DNA from: Alloascoidea africana
Taxonomy: Eukaryota > Ascomycota > Alloascoideomycetes > Alloascoideales > Alloascoideaceae
Assembly (NCBI GenBank): GCA_030581615.1
Contig: JAKTTT010000030.1
Span: forward strand, 124,001-188,000
Reading direction: 5' to 3'
Length of the DNA: 64,000 nucleotides
Shown: positions 23,143 through 32,440 of the stretch, one piece after another
Numbering within the stretch: position 1 is the first letter of the stretch
Layout: every line of letters begins with the position of its first letter
The notes under the pieces: generated by a model
Databases searched by the model: none
Told to the model about the DNA's origin: nothing
The model's input: the letters and a program-made list of their open reading frames with translations, nothing else
Position numbers and translations under genes: made by a program

Positions 23143-23288
23143 GTTTTTGTGTTGTGGGTGTTGATCTGGATGAATCGTTTTGGAAGTATTATTACACTAC
23201 TGCTGGCTCAGGGTAAGAGAAGTTTTACAGGCAGAGATTTTTCACCCACCACCACCTCATCTCTCACTCATCAAACATCAAAGACACC
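23143..23288. promoter_or_regulatory. Shared HIS6/FAF1 divergent promoter
   Basis: The 146 bp between the two start codons must contain both promoters or both leaders. A CACCCACCACCACCTC pyrimidine-rich stretch lies toward FAF1. Confidence 0.55.
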
Positions 23289-24280
23289 ATGGCCCATCCT
23301 TCAACCAAGAACAAAGAGATAGATGACATAATAACGCGGCTGAAAAGCAAATCTTTAAATAAGGTGAAAAAAGGAAAGCCAGCGGCGAGGCAAACCCCGA
23401 AAGCCAGCTTAAAGCTAAAAGCAAAGAGAGAGAAAATAAGCACCAGACCTGTCACCACAGTTAGTTCTGCTACTGTTGATGATGGCAATGAAATTAACAA
23501 TATTTTCCGGAAACATTTTGAGAAAAAGTATTCTGGCATTCCTACTGAGAAACGAACCACGAAAAGACAGAAAAGGAGTGACAAGACAAAGTCAGATTCT
23601 AATAATGCAGATGAGACACCCAGCGACAATGATGAGGAGGAGGAATTCCTCGGTTTCAATGACGACGTAAAACCTAATGGCAAAAAACTGCAGTCAAAGA
23701 AACTAGAGTCTGAAGAGAGCGGTTCTGAATCTGATGGACCGATAGTAGTAAAGTTCCAAGAAAAGAAATACACTCCTGATAATACAACCAAAAGACAGAA
23801 AAAACTATTTATGGTAAGCTAAATCATCTCTCATTTCCTCTCATTTGTGTCTTAATGTTTGATTCATCTAACAAAAAAATGATAAAGGGATCGAAAGCTC
23901 CAAAACTGAATGACCTTTCTGACTCTGCTCAGAATTCATCATCAAAGGGAGATGAAGAGGATGACGAGGAGCAAGACAACCTAAAGAACGATATTGCTCT
24001 TCAGCGCTTATTGTCTGAATCGCATATCCTTGGTGAAAACCAAAAATACTCGGGAACACATCTTTTAAACACACTTGATTATGAAAACCCCACTGGTTCG
24101 AAGAGAAATCGAATCCTGAAACATCGTATTGTTCAACTTGGTGGGAATGCTCGAGGGAAGGCTGGGAATGTTCCAATGAAGATTCAGAGATCTATGCTTA
24201 AGCATCGGGCAGAGATTAAGCGCCGCTATGAAGCGGAGGCAAAGGAAGCTGGAATCATTCTTCCAAAGGATAGAAAATAG
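23289..24280 (+). CDS. FAF1: 40S ribosome-biogenesis factor Faf1, two exons
   Basis: Exons are 23289-23813 and 23888-24280, giving 305 residues. The 74-nt intron has a GTAAGC donor, CTAAC branch at 23868-23872 and AAAG acceptor, and the join is in frame (K-K-L-F-M / G-S-K). The C-terminal half aligns with S. cerevisiae Faf1: N-D-I-A-L-Q-R-L-L-S-E-S-H-I-L, the R-I-L-K-H-R-I block, and VPMKIQRSMLKHRAEIKRRYE through GIILPKDRK. In the family this nucleolar protein is needed for pre-rRNA cleavage at A0-A2 and 18S production. The N-terminal half is lysine-rich with acidic patches, as expected for a nucleolar protein. The protein ends soon after GIILPK, where S. cerevisiae Faf1 continues with a longer basic tail. 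Confidence 0.9.
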
Positions 24281-24570
24281 ATCACAATGGCATTACATGG
24301 GACATTTTCTATATTATACTGGTCATTGATATTACTTTTTTCTCATAATAGAGTAGCCAGTGTACAAAAGCAAGCATTAAATTTTGAACTTTTAATGAAA
24401 TGATAGAAACCATTGAATTTTGGGAACTTCAACACTAAAAACACAACATTACAAGTTTCACTGTAAATCTGTTCAAAACTGTTTTCTGCTACCTTAGAAT
24501 CTAAACAAATCATCCTCAACTTTTAAGTCAAAACTATAAAAAAAACTACAAGAAATCAAATACAACTTTT

Positions 24571-25683
24571 CTACTCCAACTCCCTCTTGAAGTCAGCAGT
24601 CATATCTGCTTCAGGGATTGCACCACAAATCGTCTCAACCATGATACCAGTAACCAGATATGGATCAATGTTGGAAGCGGGTCGTCTATCCTCAAAGTAT
24701 CCAAATCCCTCTTTGTTAACCGAACGTGGGATTCTAATTGAAGCACCACGATTGGCAACACCAGCACTAAAGTTGGCCATGGAGGCGGTTTCATGTCTAC
24801 CAGTAAGACGTTGATCGTTATCAGTACCGTACAGAGCAATGTGCTCGCCGTGTCTCTTTGCCAACTTGTCAATAGCATCCTCAATGTATTTCATTCCACC
24901 AGGTTGACGCATAGACTCTGTAGAAACATTTGTATGGCATCCAGCACCATTCCAGTCTCCCTTCAAAGGCTTTGGATGGAATGAAATCTTGACGCCAAAG
25001 TCTTCAGCGACACGGTGTAAAAAGTAACGGGCAATCCAGAGCTGATCGCCCATATCGATACCTTCGCATGGACCCACTTGGAATTCCCATTGTGAAGGCA
25101 TTACTTCAGCATTGATACCAGATATTTCAATTCCAGAATATAGGCAGGCACGGTAATGAGCCTCGATCACATCACGGGCATAGACTTTGCCAGTACCAAC
25201 ACCACAGTAATAAGGCCCTTGAGGAGCAGGGAAACCACCTTTGGGCCATCCATAAACGTCATCGTACTGGTCAAACAGAGTGTACTCCTGCTCAAGGCCA
25301 AACCAGGTTTTCTGGTCCTTGTGAGCTTCCATGAGCTTGGCACACTCATGTCTATGGTTAAACTTGTTAGGGGTGCCATCGTTATTCCAGCACTCGGCCA
25401 GAACGACAATGTTATCACCTCTTCTGAAAGGATCTGGGTAGAAGGCAACTGGTCGGAGGTAGATATCGGAATCATGACCGGGAGCCTGGTTCGTCGAGGA
25501 CCCATCATAGTTCCACTCGGGCAGGTCTTCCACAGCAGAGGGCTTTTTGTTCAATGTTCGGCCCTTTGAGCGGATGTGGCCAGTTCCGTCGATCCACACA
25601 TACTCGGCAATGATCTTGCCATTCTGAGGGAGGTCTTGATATTTCTGTAAGGTGGCCGTATTTGAAACAATTGAGGTTGACAT
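24571..25683 (-). CDS. GLN1: Glutamine synthetase
   Basis: Protein of 370 residues from the ATG at 25683, the normal eukaryotic GSII length. The enzyme joins ammonium to glutamate using ATP and is the main ammonium-assimilating step in the cytosol. Visible signatures are the beta-grasp segment around [12 protein letters not shown] with the D-I-Y-L-R-P block, the ATP-binding [11 protein letters not shown] to [21 protein letters not shown] region, and the [11 protein letters not shown] block, which contains the conserved Arg and Glu residues. There is no internal interruption. The promoter has GATA, CCAAT and Gcn4-type sequences (separate entry). Confidence 0.97.
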   Translation of the reverse strand: MSTSIVSNTATLQKYQDLPQNGKIIAEYVWIDGTGHIRSKGRTLNKKPSAVEDLPEWNYDGSSTNQAPGHDSDIYLRPVAFYPDPFRRGDNIVVLAECWNNDGTPNKFNHRHECAKLMEAHKDQKTWFGLEQEYTLFDQYDDVYGWPKGGFPAPQGPYYCGVGTGKVYARDVIEAHYRACLYSGIEISGINAEVMPSQWEFQVGPCEGIDMGDQLWIARYFLHRVAEDFGVKISFHPKPLKGDWNGAGCHTNVSTESMRQPGGMKYIEDAIDKLAKRHGEHIALYGTDNDQRLTGRHETASMANFSAGVANRGASIRIPRSVNKEGFGYFEDRRPASNIDPYLVTGIMVETICGAIPEADMTADFKRELE

Positions 25684-25710
25684 TTTGAAGATGTTTTTTG
25701 TGGGGAGCAG

Positions 25711-26134
25711 TGACTCAAGAAGACAAAAATAGCTTTTTGGAACACAGGACGAAACGAGAAGATTGATTCAGCACCAGAAGCAGGACCAAATGAGGACTTT
25801 GAGCAGATCGATCAGGAGTAGAGAAGAGATCCTGAAGAGAAGAAAAACCTGCGGACGGATCAAGGGTTTTATACCATCTCATCTCAGGTCTCTCCACGCT
25901 TTTTCGAGCACCACCGCTCCCTACACCCACCCACCCCCAACGGTTCGGGGACGCAGGGCAATGCGGATAAGGGGATCTGGCCAATCGCGGCGCGGCAATT
26001 CGTCGGGCCCGGGAGCAGCAGAGGGCCCAGCTGGCCAATCACAGCCCGCCGCCGCGCCGCGGTGCGTCTATCGTGCGAATGACTGTGTGCTGACCTAATC
26101 CGCGGGCGGACGGATGTAGTGGGGGGTGCTTATC
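25711..26134 (-). promoter_or_regulatory. GLN1 promoter elements (GATAAG, CCAAT, TGACTCA)
   Basis: Upstream of GLN1 lie TGACTCA at 25711-25717, GATAAG at 25966-25971 and on the other strand at 26129-26134, and CCAAT at 25981-25985 and 26035-26039. GATA factors (Gln3/AreA class), the CCAAT-binding Hap complex and Gcn4 control GLN1 in characterised yeasts, so the combination makes sense. The TGACTCA is only 28 bp from the ATG and may lie in the leader. The segment 25,920-26,110 is very GC-rich. Confidence 0.5.
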
Positions 26135-26162
26135 TCGCGTTACAAGAGGCTATCTAGCGTTT

Positions 26163-28436
26163 CTACCGCGGAGCAAAGTTGAACGGGTCGCGGCCCTCCA
26201 CCAGCTTCAGCGCCCTGCCCGGCGGCTCCCGGCCTCCAGAGGCCTGTCCCCCAAGGACCCGTCCTCCAAGGACCAGTCCCAGTCCCAGTCCATGCCCAGG
26301 TCCTCGTTTCGAGGGCCTGTCCGTAGTCTCACCTCCGTCTCGGTCCCGGGCTATTAAACGCTCAGACGCGGCCGCTGCGACTGACCTATTAAACCGCATG
26401 CCCAGCGGTTCTGTGATGGTGCCGCTCCTGAAAATTGAGTTTCTCTTTTCTTCATCACTTGTCTTGGCCTTGCTCCTTCTCATTCTAAACGACTTGAACC
26501 TGCTCAGACGAGATGGTTTTTTACATTCGGGTGCCTTGATTAGCTGTGATTGTTCACACTGCTCCTCTTGAGAATGTGAACGTGAAGCGTGCAAATGAGG
26601 ATGCAGATAGGAATCAGGTTGAGACTCTTGATCTTGATGCTCATTGCTAGGATCTCTCCACATGGTATCATTTTTCATTGGATGTATTTCATTCAGTTTA
26701 GGTGACCCAACTGAGCTTGGATACCCCAGTGATGGTAGATCTGAAAGTATGCTTTCTTCCACAAGTACTGCGAAAGCGTTTGACAGTACGTTGGCAGGAG
26801 AATGCTTACTAGAGAGCATCGCTTGCGTTTGCTCTGAATCACATTGAGATGTAAGATTTTTAAAGTCCATTTTGAATGCTTCTGATAGCCTCTGTATGAT
26901 TCTGGCACTTTCATCCTCCAATTTTTTCTCCTCGTTTCGATCTCCATTATTGCTCGCATGTATAGGACTATTTGCACCATCTGAAGCAGATGATGAGTCC
27001 ACTTCAATATCAACTACGTTTGTTGACCATATCCCTCCCTCCATCGACGATGACGATGCCGAACAAGATTTTCCTTTCGATTTGCTATTACCGCTCCTCA
27101 ATTCATCGCCTCTATCGTTGCATTCTGTTTGTATCCCTGTCGTGATATGACCATGGTTACATTCCTCACCCAAAGAGTGTCTTGAAGAGGTCACAAACTC
27201 CCCTTCATCTTCGAACCATATTCCTCCAGGGTTACTTGCCAATAGATAGAACTCCGCTTCCTCGGTCACTGACTCAAGAGGGCAAGAGCTTGGCCCTGAA
27301 TTGAAAAGAATTGTTTGAGAAGAGTGGGTAAAATCGTTAGGCTCGTCTTTACACTTCTGGTTGGTGTGATGTGAACATCTTTCGTCTTGTTCGATTAAAG
27401 GAATATTTTCTTTGTTTGTTGTTTCTCTTTGTTGCGGTTTCATTGCACTATTACTGCCCATGTTTCTCGGCCCCTGGCTTCCATTCTCCTCCAGTGGTTG
27501 CATTTGTAAGTTTCTGGAGATCTCAGTCTCCAAAGTCTCAACGCCATCTAGCTCTCCAACTTTGGTAGAAATCGTGACATCTGATGCGGAGTATGATATT
27601 TCTCTCTTCTTAATCACTTGGACTTTGTCAAAGCTAGGATCGTCGGGTAGTATGATCTCAAGACCTCTGGGTGCTACCCCCAATTCTTTGGATTTGCTTA
27701 GTCCTTGCGATTGGAATTCAGGTGATCCGAAAAGCTTGTACTTTCTCATGCTTGGGGGGTTTGGCAGGAGTAAAGCTTTTGAGGCATCGCAGTAATTATT
27801 CTCTGTACTGTATTTATCAACTCCCGTGGAATTGGTTGATGAGCTTGGAAAAGTCCATAATGACTTGATGACGAGCTCTTCAAATCTCGTCAAATTCTCC
27901 TCCGCTTGTTGCAATGCTAACCTTAGCTCTTGCACGTTTCTTTGTTTTTCAGCTAAAGCCCATAATAGAGGGTCGGTAATGTCGTCCTGTACAGAAGAGC
28001 ATTCGGTTATTGGGGTTTGATTCGACTCATCGACGGAGAAACAGGGACTTGAAAAGATGTCATCATCATGCGGCGAACATGGTGATTGATAAGTAAATCT
28101 CTCCGCAGGATTCACATCTGGTGAATCGTTGTCGAATCCATTGGCCGTAGGTTTCAATGATGGCGTTTCGATGATATTGAGATTTAAACCTGTTTGCTTG
28201 AACCCGACCCTTTTAGTTTTCTTTTTATTGCTTTTGGTTTCGCCTGTGCTTGGCGTTAAGTTGTTTAGATCATTAATGTCGGCATCTAAAGCTCGGACAT
28301 TGTCCAATGTTGGGGTTTCCAGGACATTGTTTTCTTGCCTCGGTTTATAGCTCTTTCGAGAAATTTTTGCCTCGGTAATGGGAATTGGTGGCTGTAAGAG
28401 ACCTTGACTGAGTATCTCAAAGGAAAACAGGTCCAT
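26163..28436 (-). CDS. Uncharacterised protein with a central coiled coil
   Basis: Protein of 757 residues from the ATG at 28436. The frame runs upstream through a GTG to a stop near 28,537, so the N-terminus could be longer through a 5' exon I could not prove. Most of the chain is Ser/Asn/Glu-rich and predicted disordered. One ordered piece, residues ~154-190 (D-P-L-L-W-A-L-A-E-K-Q-R-N-V-Q-E-L), is a coiled coil resembling the DUF4048/Tda11 family of fungi; I rate this link as weak. A basic cluster (S-R-L-S-R-F-K-S-F-R-M-R-R-S-K) lies near residue 645. The C-terminal ~60 residues are Gly/Arg/Leu-rich with G-L-G-L-G-L-V-L-G-G and are encoded by DNA far richer in GC than the rest of the gene. 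Function unknown. Confidence 0.65.
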   Translation of the reverse strand: MDLFSFEILSQGLLQPPIPITEAKISRKSYKPRQENNVLETPTLDNVRALDADINDLNNLTPSTGETKSNKKKTKRVGFKQTGLNLNIIETPSLKPTANGFDNDSPDVNPAERFTYQSPCSPHDDDIFSSPCFSVDESNQTPITECSSVQDDITDPLLWALAEKQRNVQELRLALQQAEENLTRFEELVIKSLWTFPSSSTNSTGVDKYSTENNYCDASKALLLPNPPSMRKYKLFGSPEFQSQGLSKSKELGVAPRGLEIILPDDPSFDKVQVIKKREISYSASDVTISTKVGELDGVETLETEISRNLQMQPLEENGSQGPRNMGSNSAMKPQQRETTNKENIPLIEQDERCSHHTNQKCKDEPNDFTHSSQTILFNSGPSSCPLESVTEEAEFYLLASNPGGIWFEDEGEFVTSSRHSLGEECNHGHITTGIQTECNDRGDELRSGNSKSKGKSCSASSSSMEGGIWSTNVVDIEVDSSSASDGANSPIHASNNGDRNEEKKLEDESARIIQRLSEAFKMDFKNLTSQCDSEQTQAMLSSKHSPANVLSNAFAVLVEESILSDLPSLGYPSSVGSPKLNEIHPMKNDTMWRDPSNEHQDQESQPDSYLHPHLHASRSHSQEEQCEQSQLIKAPECKKPSRLSRFKSFRMRRSKAKTSDEEKRNSIFRSGTITEPLGMRFNRSVAAAASERLIARDRDGGETTDRPSKRGPGHGLGLGLVLGGRVLGGQASGGREPPGRALKLVEGRDPFNFAPR

Positions 28437-31400
28437 GCTGTCACAAGATCTTTCTCGAGAAACACCTTGCGGCTTTGCATTCACAATGTCCTTTTGTATT
28501 TCTTCTTCCTTGAAGGTCGTGAATTCGATGTATTAGAGAAGAAAAAGAATTGAGAGAAGAAAGAGAGAGAAGCAGGGTGTATATCACCGTTGAGATGACC
28601 AGCTTGTTTATGATTTCTACTTTCCAGCTTAATTTGACACATGCATCCAAGTCTTTCTGTATGATTAATGATTATTCCTCTTCTAGGAAGGTGTTGTAGC
28701 TCGTATGGGGAGCTGCCTGCAACTGGATTACCATATTAGGAAAGACGTACACAAACCCACCACCTTAAGATATTTAAGTATGCAGATACGAGGTGTTTAA
28801 GCGATTTCTAGCTCCCATTAGATTGGGTGGTCTCACTCTTCTTCTGGAAAAGGTCTCTCTTCACATCCAATTGTTCTATCTAGTAAATCATTAATTTTGC
28901 TGGATCTATATAACAGGAATCTGTATGGAAATAACTCTTGTAAATGAGTTATGTAGGACCCGCGCTAGTATTGTTTATGTGTCGGGCAAACCTTATCAAT
29001 ACATGCATACTTTGATTATTTAGGTTCTCCAGTTATTTCCTACCAAGAAAGAGAAGCAAACCAAACTACATCGTCCATTAGATGGATACAATTTGTGCTT
29101 CGTTTTTAACCGTTTATTTGGTTGAATACATCAACATTATGGATGATTGTGAATGCTGGGAAAACAACAAAAATTCATCTAATGAAGTGACGTAGATATG
29201 CCAATAGTAAGGTTTAGCCTTATTTGTAACTTAAATATTTAAAGGGATAATAAAAGATCCAAAATCTCTGGAGAACAATCCAAAAGAAAACAAAAAAAAC
29301 CATCGGAAAATGAGGTTATTCGCTTAGAAATTGCCAATATATCAAGGAACAATTTAAACCCTTCAACTCAGTCATTAGTACCCAAAATTCTCGTAATTAG
29401 CAGGACGTATTTAAATCGAGAAGGCAAATAAATGTAGCCCATTGAGTTCTAAGGACAGAGTGAGTAATAGAAAAATTAGATTAAAATCAGAGATCAGAGA
29501 ACATTATTAGGCTGTTTTTACTTGATTGGGTTCGTTACAACGTTCTCATGAAAACTAAATTATTGCCAAGAAACTGGAGCATAGAACACCGAAATCTGGC
29601 TATTAGATCCTGTAATGTGGCTGAAAAGTTGATTTGACTCTCAGTTTTTCCCCCAGTTACGATGATTGTTTTCAATTTTGAAGGACTATCGTCTTTGGCT
29701 TTTCCCCTCGACTTTTACGATTTGCTGGATGTACAGAGCTGTAATAATCCGGGTACAAAGTTATGACTTCACCGTCCATAGAAAGAACGGGAGAACTTGT
29801 GGAGAGTGGCTTTGTAACTAGCTACCTTAACAGGCGCATGTCTCTGATGGAATCCATGGTCTCAGCCCAAAGCCAATTCATCACTAGTTTACTTTTGTAC
29901 ACCCCAAATATGCAATGCAGCTATTCATCTTTTGCATGTTTTTATCTGTTTATAGAATTTTGCATGTTTGTTTATTTTTTTTTATTGTTTTGTTTTTACA
30001 AATCCGGAATACCTCCATTCTCCTTTGTTTCCTGTCTCCGACTTTCCGATTTTCCGATTTTCCTATTTTACCGTCTTCAAACAATGGTTCTTGTTAGTAT
30101 ATGTGAATGATCAATGTCTTCATTGTTTCTCGGTTATGGACATGCTATTTCTAGGTTCCTGCAGTTCTGTTTGGTTAAATTTGAGGTGGCTGTTTGGCTT
30201 ACATTCCATTTTCCAGTTTTGAAAGCAGATTGGGAGATGGTCATAAAAGCCGGCACTTCAAAAGAGGAATTGTTTTGGAACTTTCATTTGATTTTGTAAA
30301 CAGAACACAGGTTCCAATTGCATTGCGGACTGTAAGCGTCAGTACTGTTTCTCAAAATAGGCAATTATTGAACGGTTACAGATCTAAAAAGGAATGTTTT
30401 CTTATTAGCACTTTTTAGATGAGTTTAAGCCTCTACTCCCAAGTGTAGTTCTGCTCTATTGACCTGCGAATAAGACCTATTAGGTGGATAGTTACTTTAA
30501 AAAGATCAGTATGTTTACACTGCTAATTTGTATCTGAAGACTTCGAGTAACTGGACAATTGATCTTCCAAATTGGTTTGTTGTCAATAGCTAGAAATAGA
30601 TATAGTTCAATTAGTTTGGTTCTAAGGATGCAAACCATAACCACAAAAATTTCTTTATTTCACAAGTAAAACAAAGGTATGCACGGGAAGTAGTCGTTGT
30701 CATGACAATTACGAAAACCGAAAAGAGAATCAAAGGTGCATTACAGAATTTCCGTTGTTGGATAACTGCATTTCATATTTTGGGGGTATGGTTGTATCCC
30801 AATAGGGAAGTCGGGAAATAACTCTTTGAGGTGTACAAAAGTGCGGTTCTTTTTCAAGCTTCGTTTTGTGAGATAGTTGTAGATGATCAATCTGAGTTGG
30901 TCCCAAGTGATGGCTCTCGAAACTGTATTCTGGTGATCTTTGGCTAACAGGTGTGACGCGACGTTCCATTGCTCTTTTTTATGCTCTCGCGAGCGAGGAT
31001 AGCAGTTTTCATGTTAAGCGAGAATGTGCAATCTGCCCTTCCATTCTGTAATCAAGCGCAATTTCATCTCAAAGTCGTCCAGACCATTCTCATGAAAAAC
31101 CTTTCTCCAATTAATCCTAATATCTGTTATTTGGGTCATGGCAAGCCATTTCAACCTTCCACCTTCTGGGTTTCTGTTAATTCTGCACACCTATTTGTAA
31201 TGAGCATTACCGACAGTGGCCATTACCGCTTAAGACCAGGCTCTCCTATTTCAAATGAGTACCATCTAATTCTTTTTGGTTTTGTACTGAATTCCATGGA
31301 TACAATTCTTTCTCCGCTGTTTCCAATCTAAAAGGACACGGTCTTTAGTGAACATTATAGTGACAGAGTTTTAAAATGCTCTATTAAGCCCAGACCTAGA

Positions 31401-32061
31401 AACTCCATTCTAAAGAGAATTGCCGGTTGTGGGCCAAGAATTTTCATCACACAATACACAATAGCAATAAAAGTCGAAGAGAGCAAAGCCATGTTTTGTC
31501 TAGGTTGGGACAGTATGAAAGTGGAGTTTCTTATTTTTTACACCTTTCTTCCCTACCTAATGCGTTAGGAGTGTCTCAATTATTTGTGATCTACTTGGAT
31601 TCCAAGGAAATTGTTTCCATTAGCGAGGTTTAGGCGTTATGGTGTCTCAAGGAACTAGAGAGTAGTTGAAGAGTTCGACAGTGAGGTATTAAAGAACCAG
31701 TTAAACGTAGATGGCCTATTGACAAGCTAGCTCGACATTGTGTCTATTCTCAAGAATTAGAAAATAGTATTTGGGGATGTATACAATCAAATATTTTTAA
31801 GGAAACTATGCTCTGTTTTATTTTTATTGTTATTTAAGGAAGCTTGAAACGAAGTCCGTTGGAATCTGGTAGTCGTTTGTCATGGCTTCTTCCAAAATGA
31901 GTCTGAAAAATCCTGAGCGTTCAATCAGAAATTGTCTTTTTGAATATTCAATTAACTGACCAATTAATACTAAAAAAAAAAAACCAAGCAGATGAAGCCT
32001 TAGCATATTTTCGTTTCCTCAAAAACTTCGCCTATATAGGTGGATGAAAAACAAAAATAAG
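28437..32061. other. Gene-poor AT-rich region, left half
   Basis: 3.6 kb without a supportable gene. Frames at 29,763-30,110 and 30,969-31,331 are hydrophobic or low-complexity shadows of T-rich DNA, with no family match or splice signals. A short pentamer-like tandem (TTTTCCGAT) occurs near 30,045. With the LTR and fossil sequences to its right, this is the largest gene desert in the window. Confidence 0.5.
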
Positions 32062-32156
32062 CGTCACGGACAGGATTCGAACCTGCGCGGGCAGAACCCA
32101 ATGCCTAACTAATACTTAATAGCAGGGCAACGCCTTAACCACTCGGCCACCGGGAC
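32062..32156 (-). tRNA. tRNA-Ser(GCU) with a 13-nt intron
   Basis: A 95-nt class-II tRNA gene. The A box GTGGCCGAGTGG and B box GGTTCGAATCC are intact, and the long variable arm of serine tRNAs is present (TGGGTTCTGCCCG). The anticodon GCT is at 32121-32123 (reads AGY). The intron occupies 32107-32119, between positions 37 and 38 as in all nuclear tRNA introns; S. cerevisiae tRNA-Ser(GCU) also has one. The stems are good apart from a T-T apposition at 27-43 and a C-T at 4-69; from memory the latter also occurs in the S. cerevisiae gene. No CCA is encoded. An LTR lies 12 bp upstream of its 5' end. Confidence 0.93.
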
Positions 32157-32168
32157 ATTTCTGAAAAC

Positions 32169-32359
32169 TGTAAGAATTATAATTCTTACTCTTTGTTTCG
32201 ATGGCACATTTGGTCACATGTGTATAATGAATACTGTTTTGTGTATTTAAAGTTAGTTTCTCTAGTTTCCTTGTTCTTTTCTACAAGTTACTTTAATACA
32301 AGTTTTTCGAACCAAACCCACCACCTAAGAGTTCAGAGCTGAGGCTCTGTTCTCTTACA
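32169..32359. mobile_element. Solo LTR (191 bp) with 5-bp target-site duplication
   Basis: The element starts TGTAAGA and ends TCTTACA, a perfect 7-bp terminal inverted repeat of the TG...CA type. It is flanked on both sides by AAAAC (32164-32168 and 32360-32364), a perfect 5-bp target duplication. No coding sequence lies inside, so it is a solo LTR left by recombination of a long-terminal-repeat retrotransposon. The intact ends and duplication suggest a fairly recent insertion. The first 21 bases include the 20-nt palindrome 32170-32189. Position 8-12 bp upstream of the mature tRNA 5' end, together with the 5-bp duplication, matches Ty3-type targeting of polymerase III start sites; family assignment is inferred from that alone. 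Confidence 0.85.
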
Positions 32360-32363
32360 AAAA

Positions 32364-32433
32364 CGTAAAAATTGTGATTCTTATGAACAAAAAGCCCAGG
32401 TGTAATTCAGAACAGAGGTTCTGTTCTCTCACA
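32364..32433. mobile_element. Older, shortened LTR remnant of the same family
   Basis: The left end (GTAAAAATTGTGATTCTTA) resembles the start of the neighbouring solo LTR, and the right end (TTCAGAACAGAGGTTCTGTTCTCTCACA region, 32405-32433) resembles its tail at 32331-32359. The middle is missing, leaving about 70 bp. It is more diverged than the solo LTR, so it is probably an older insertion at the same tRNA gene. Confidence 0.6.
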
Positions 32434-32440
32434 GAACATT

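Noticed and set aside
23264-23791. 175-codon minus-strand frame opposite FAF1
   Set aside because: It is the mirror of lysine/acid-rich FAF1 exon 1 and shows only Ser/Phe/Leu-rich composition.
29763-31331. Small frames in the gene desert
   Set aside because: Hydrophobic, T-rich translations with no family match and no splice signals to join them.
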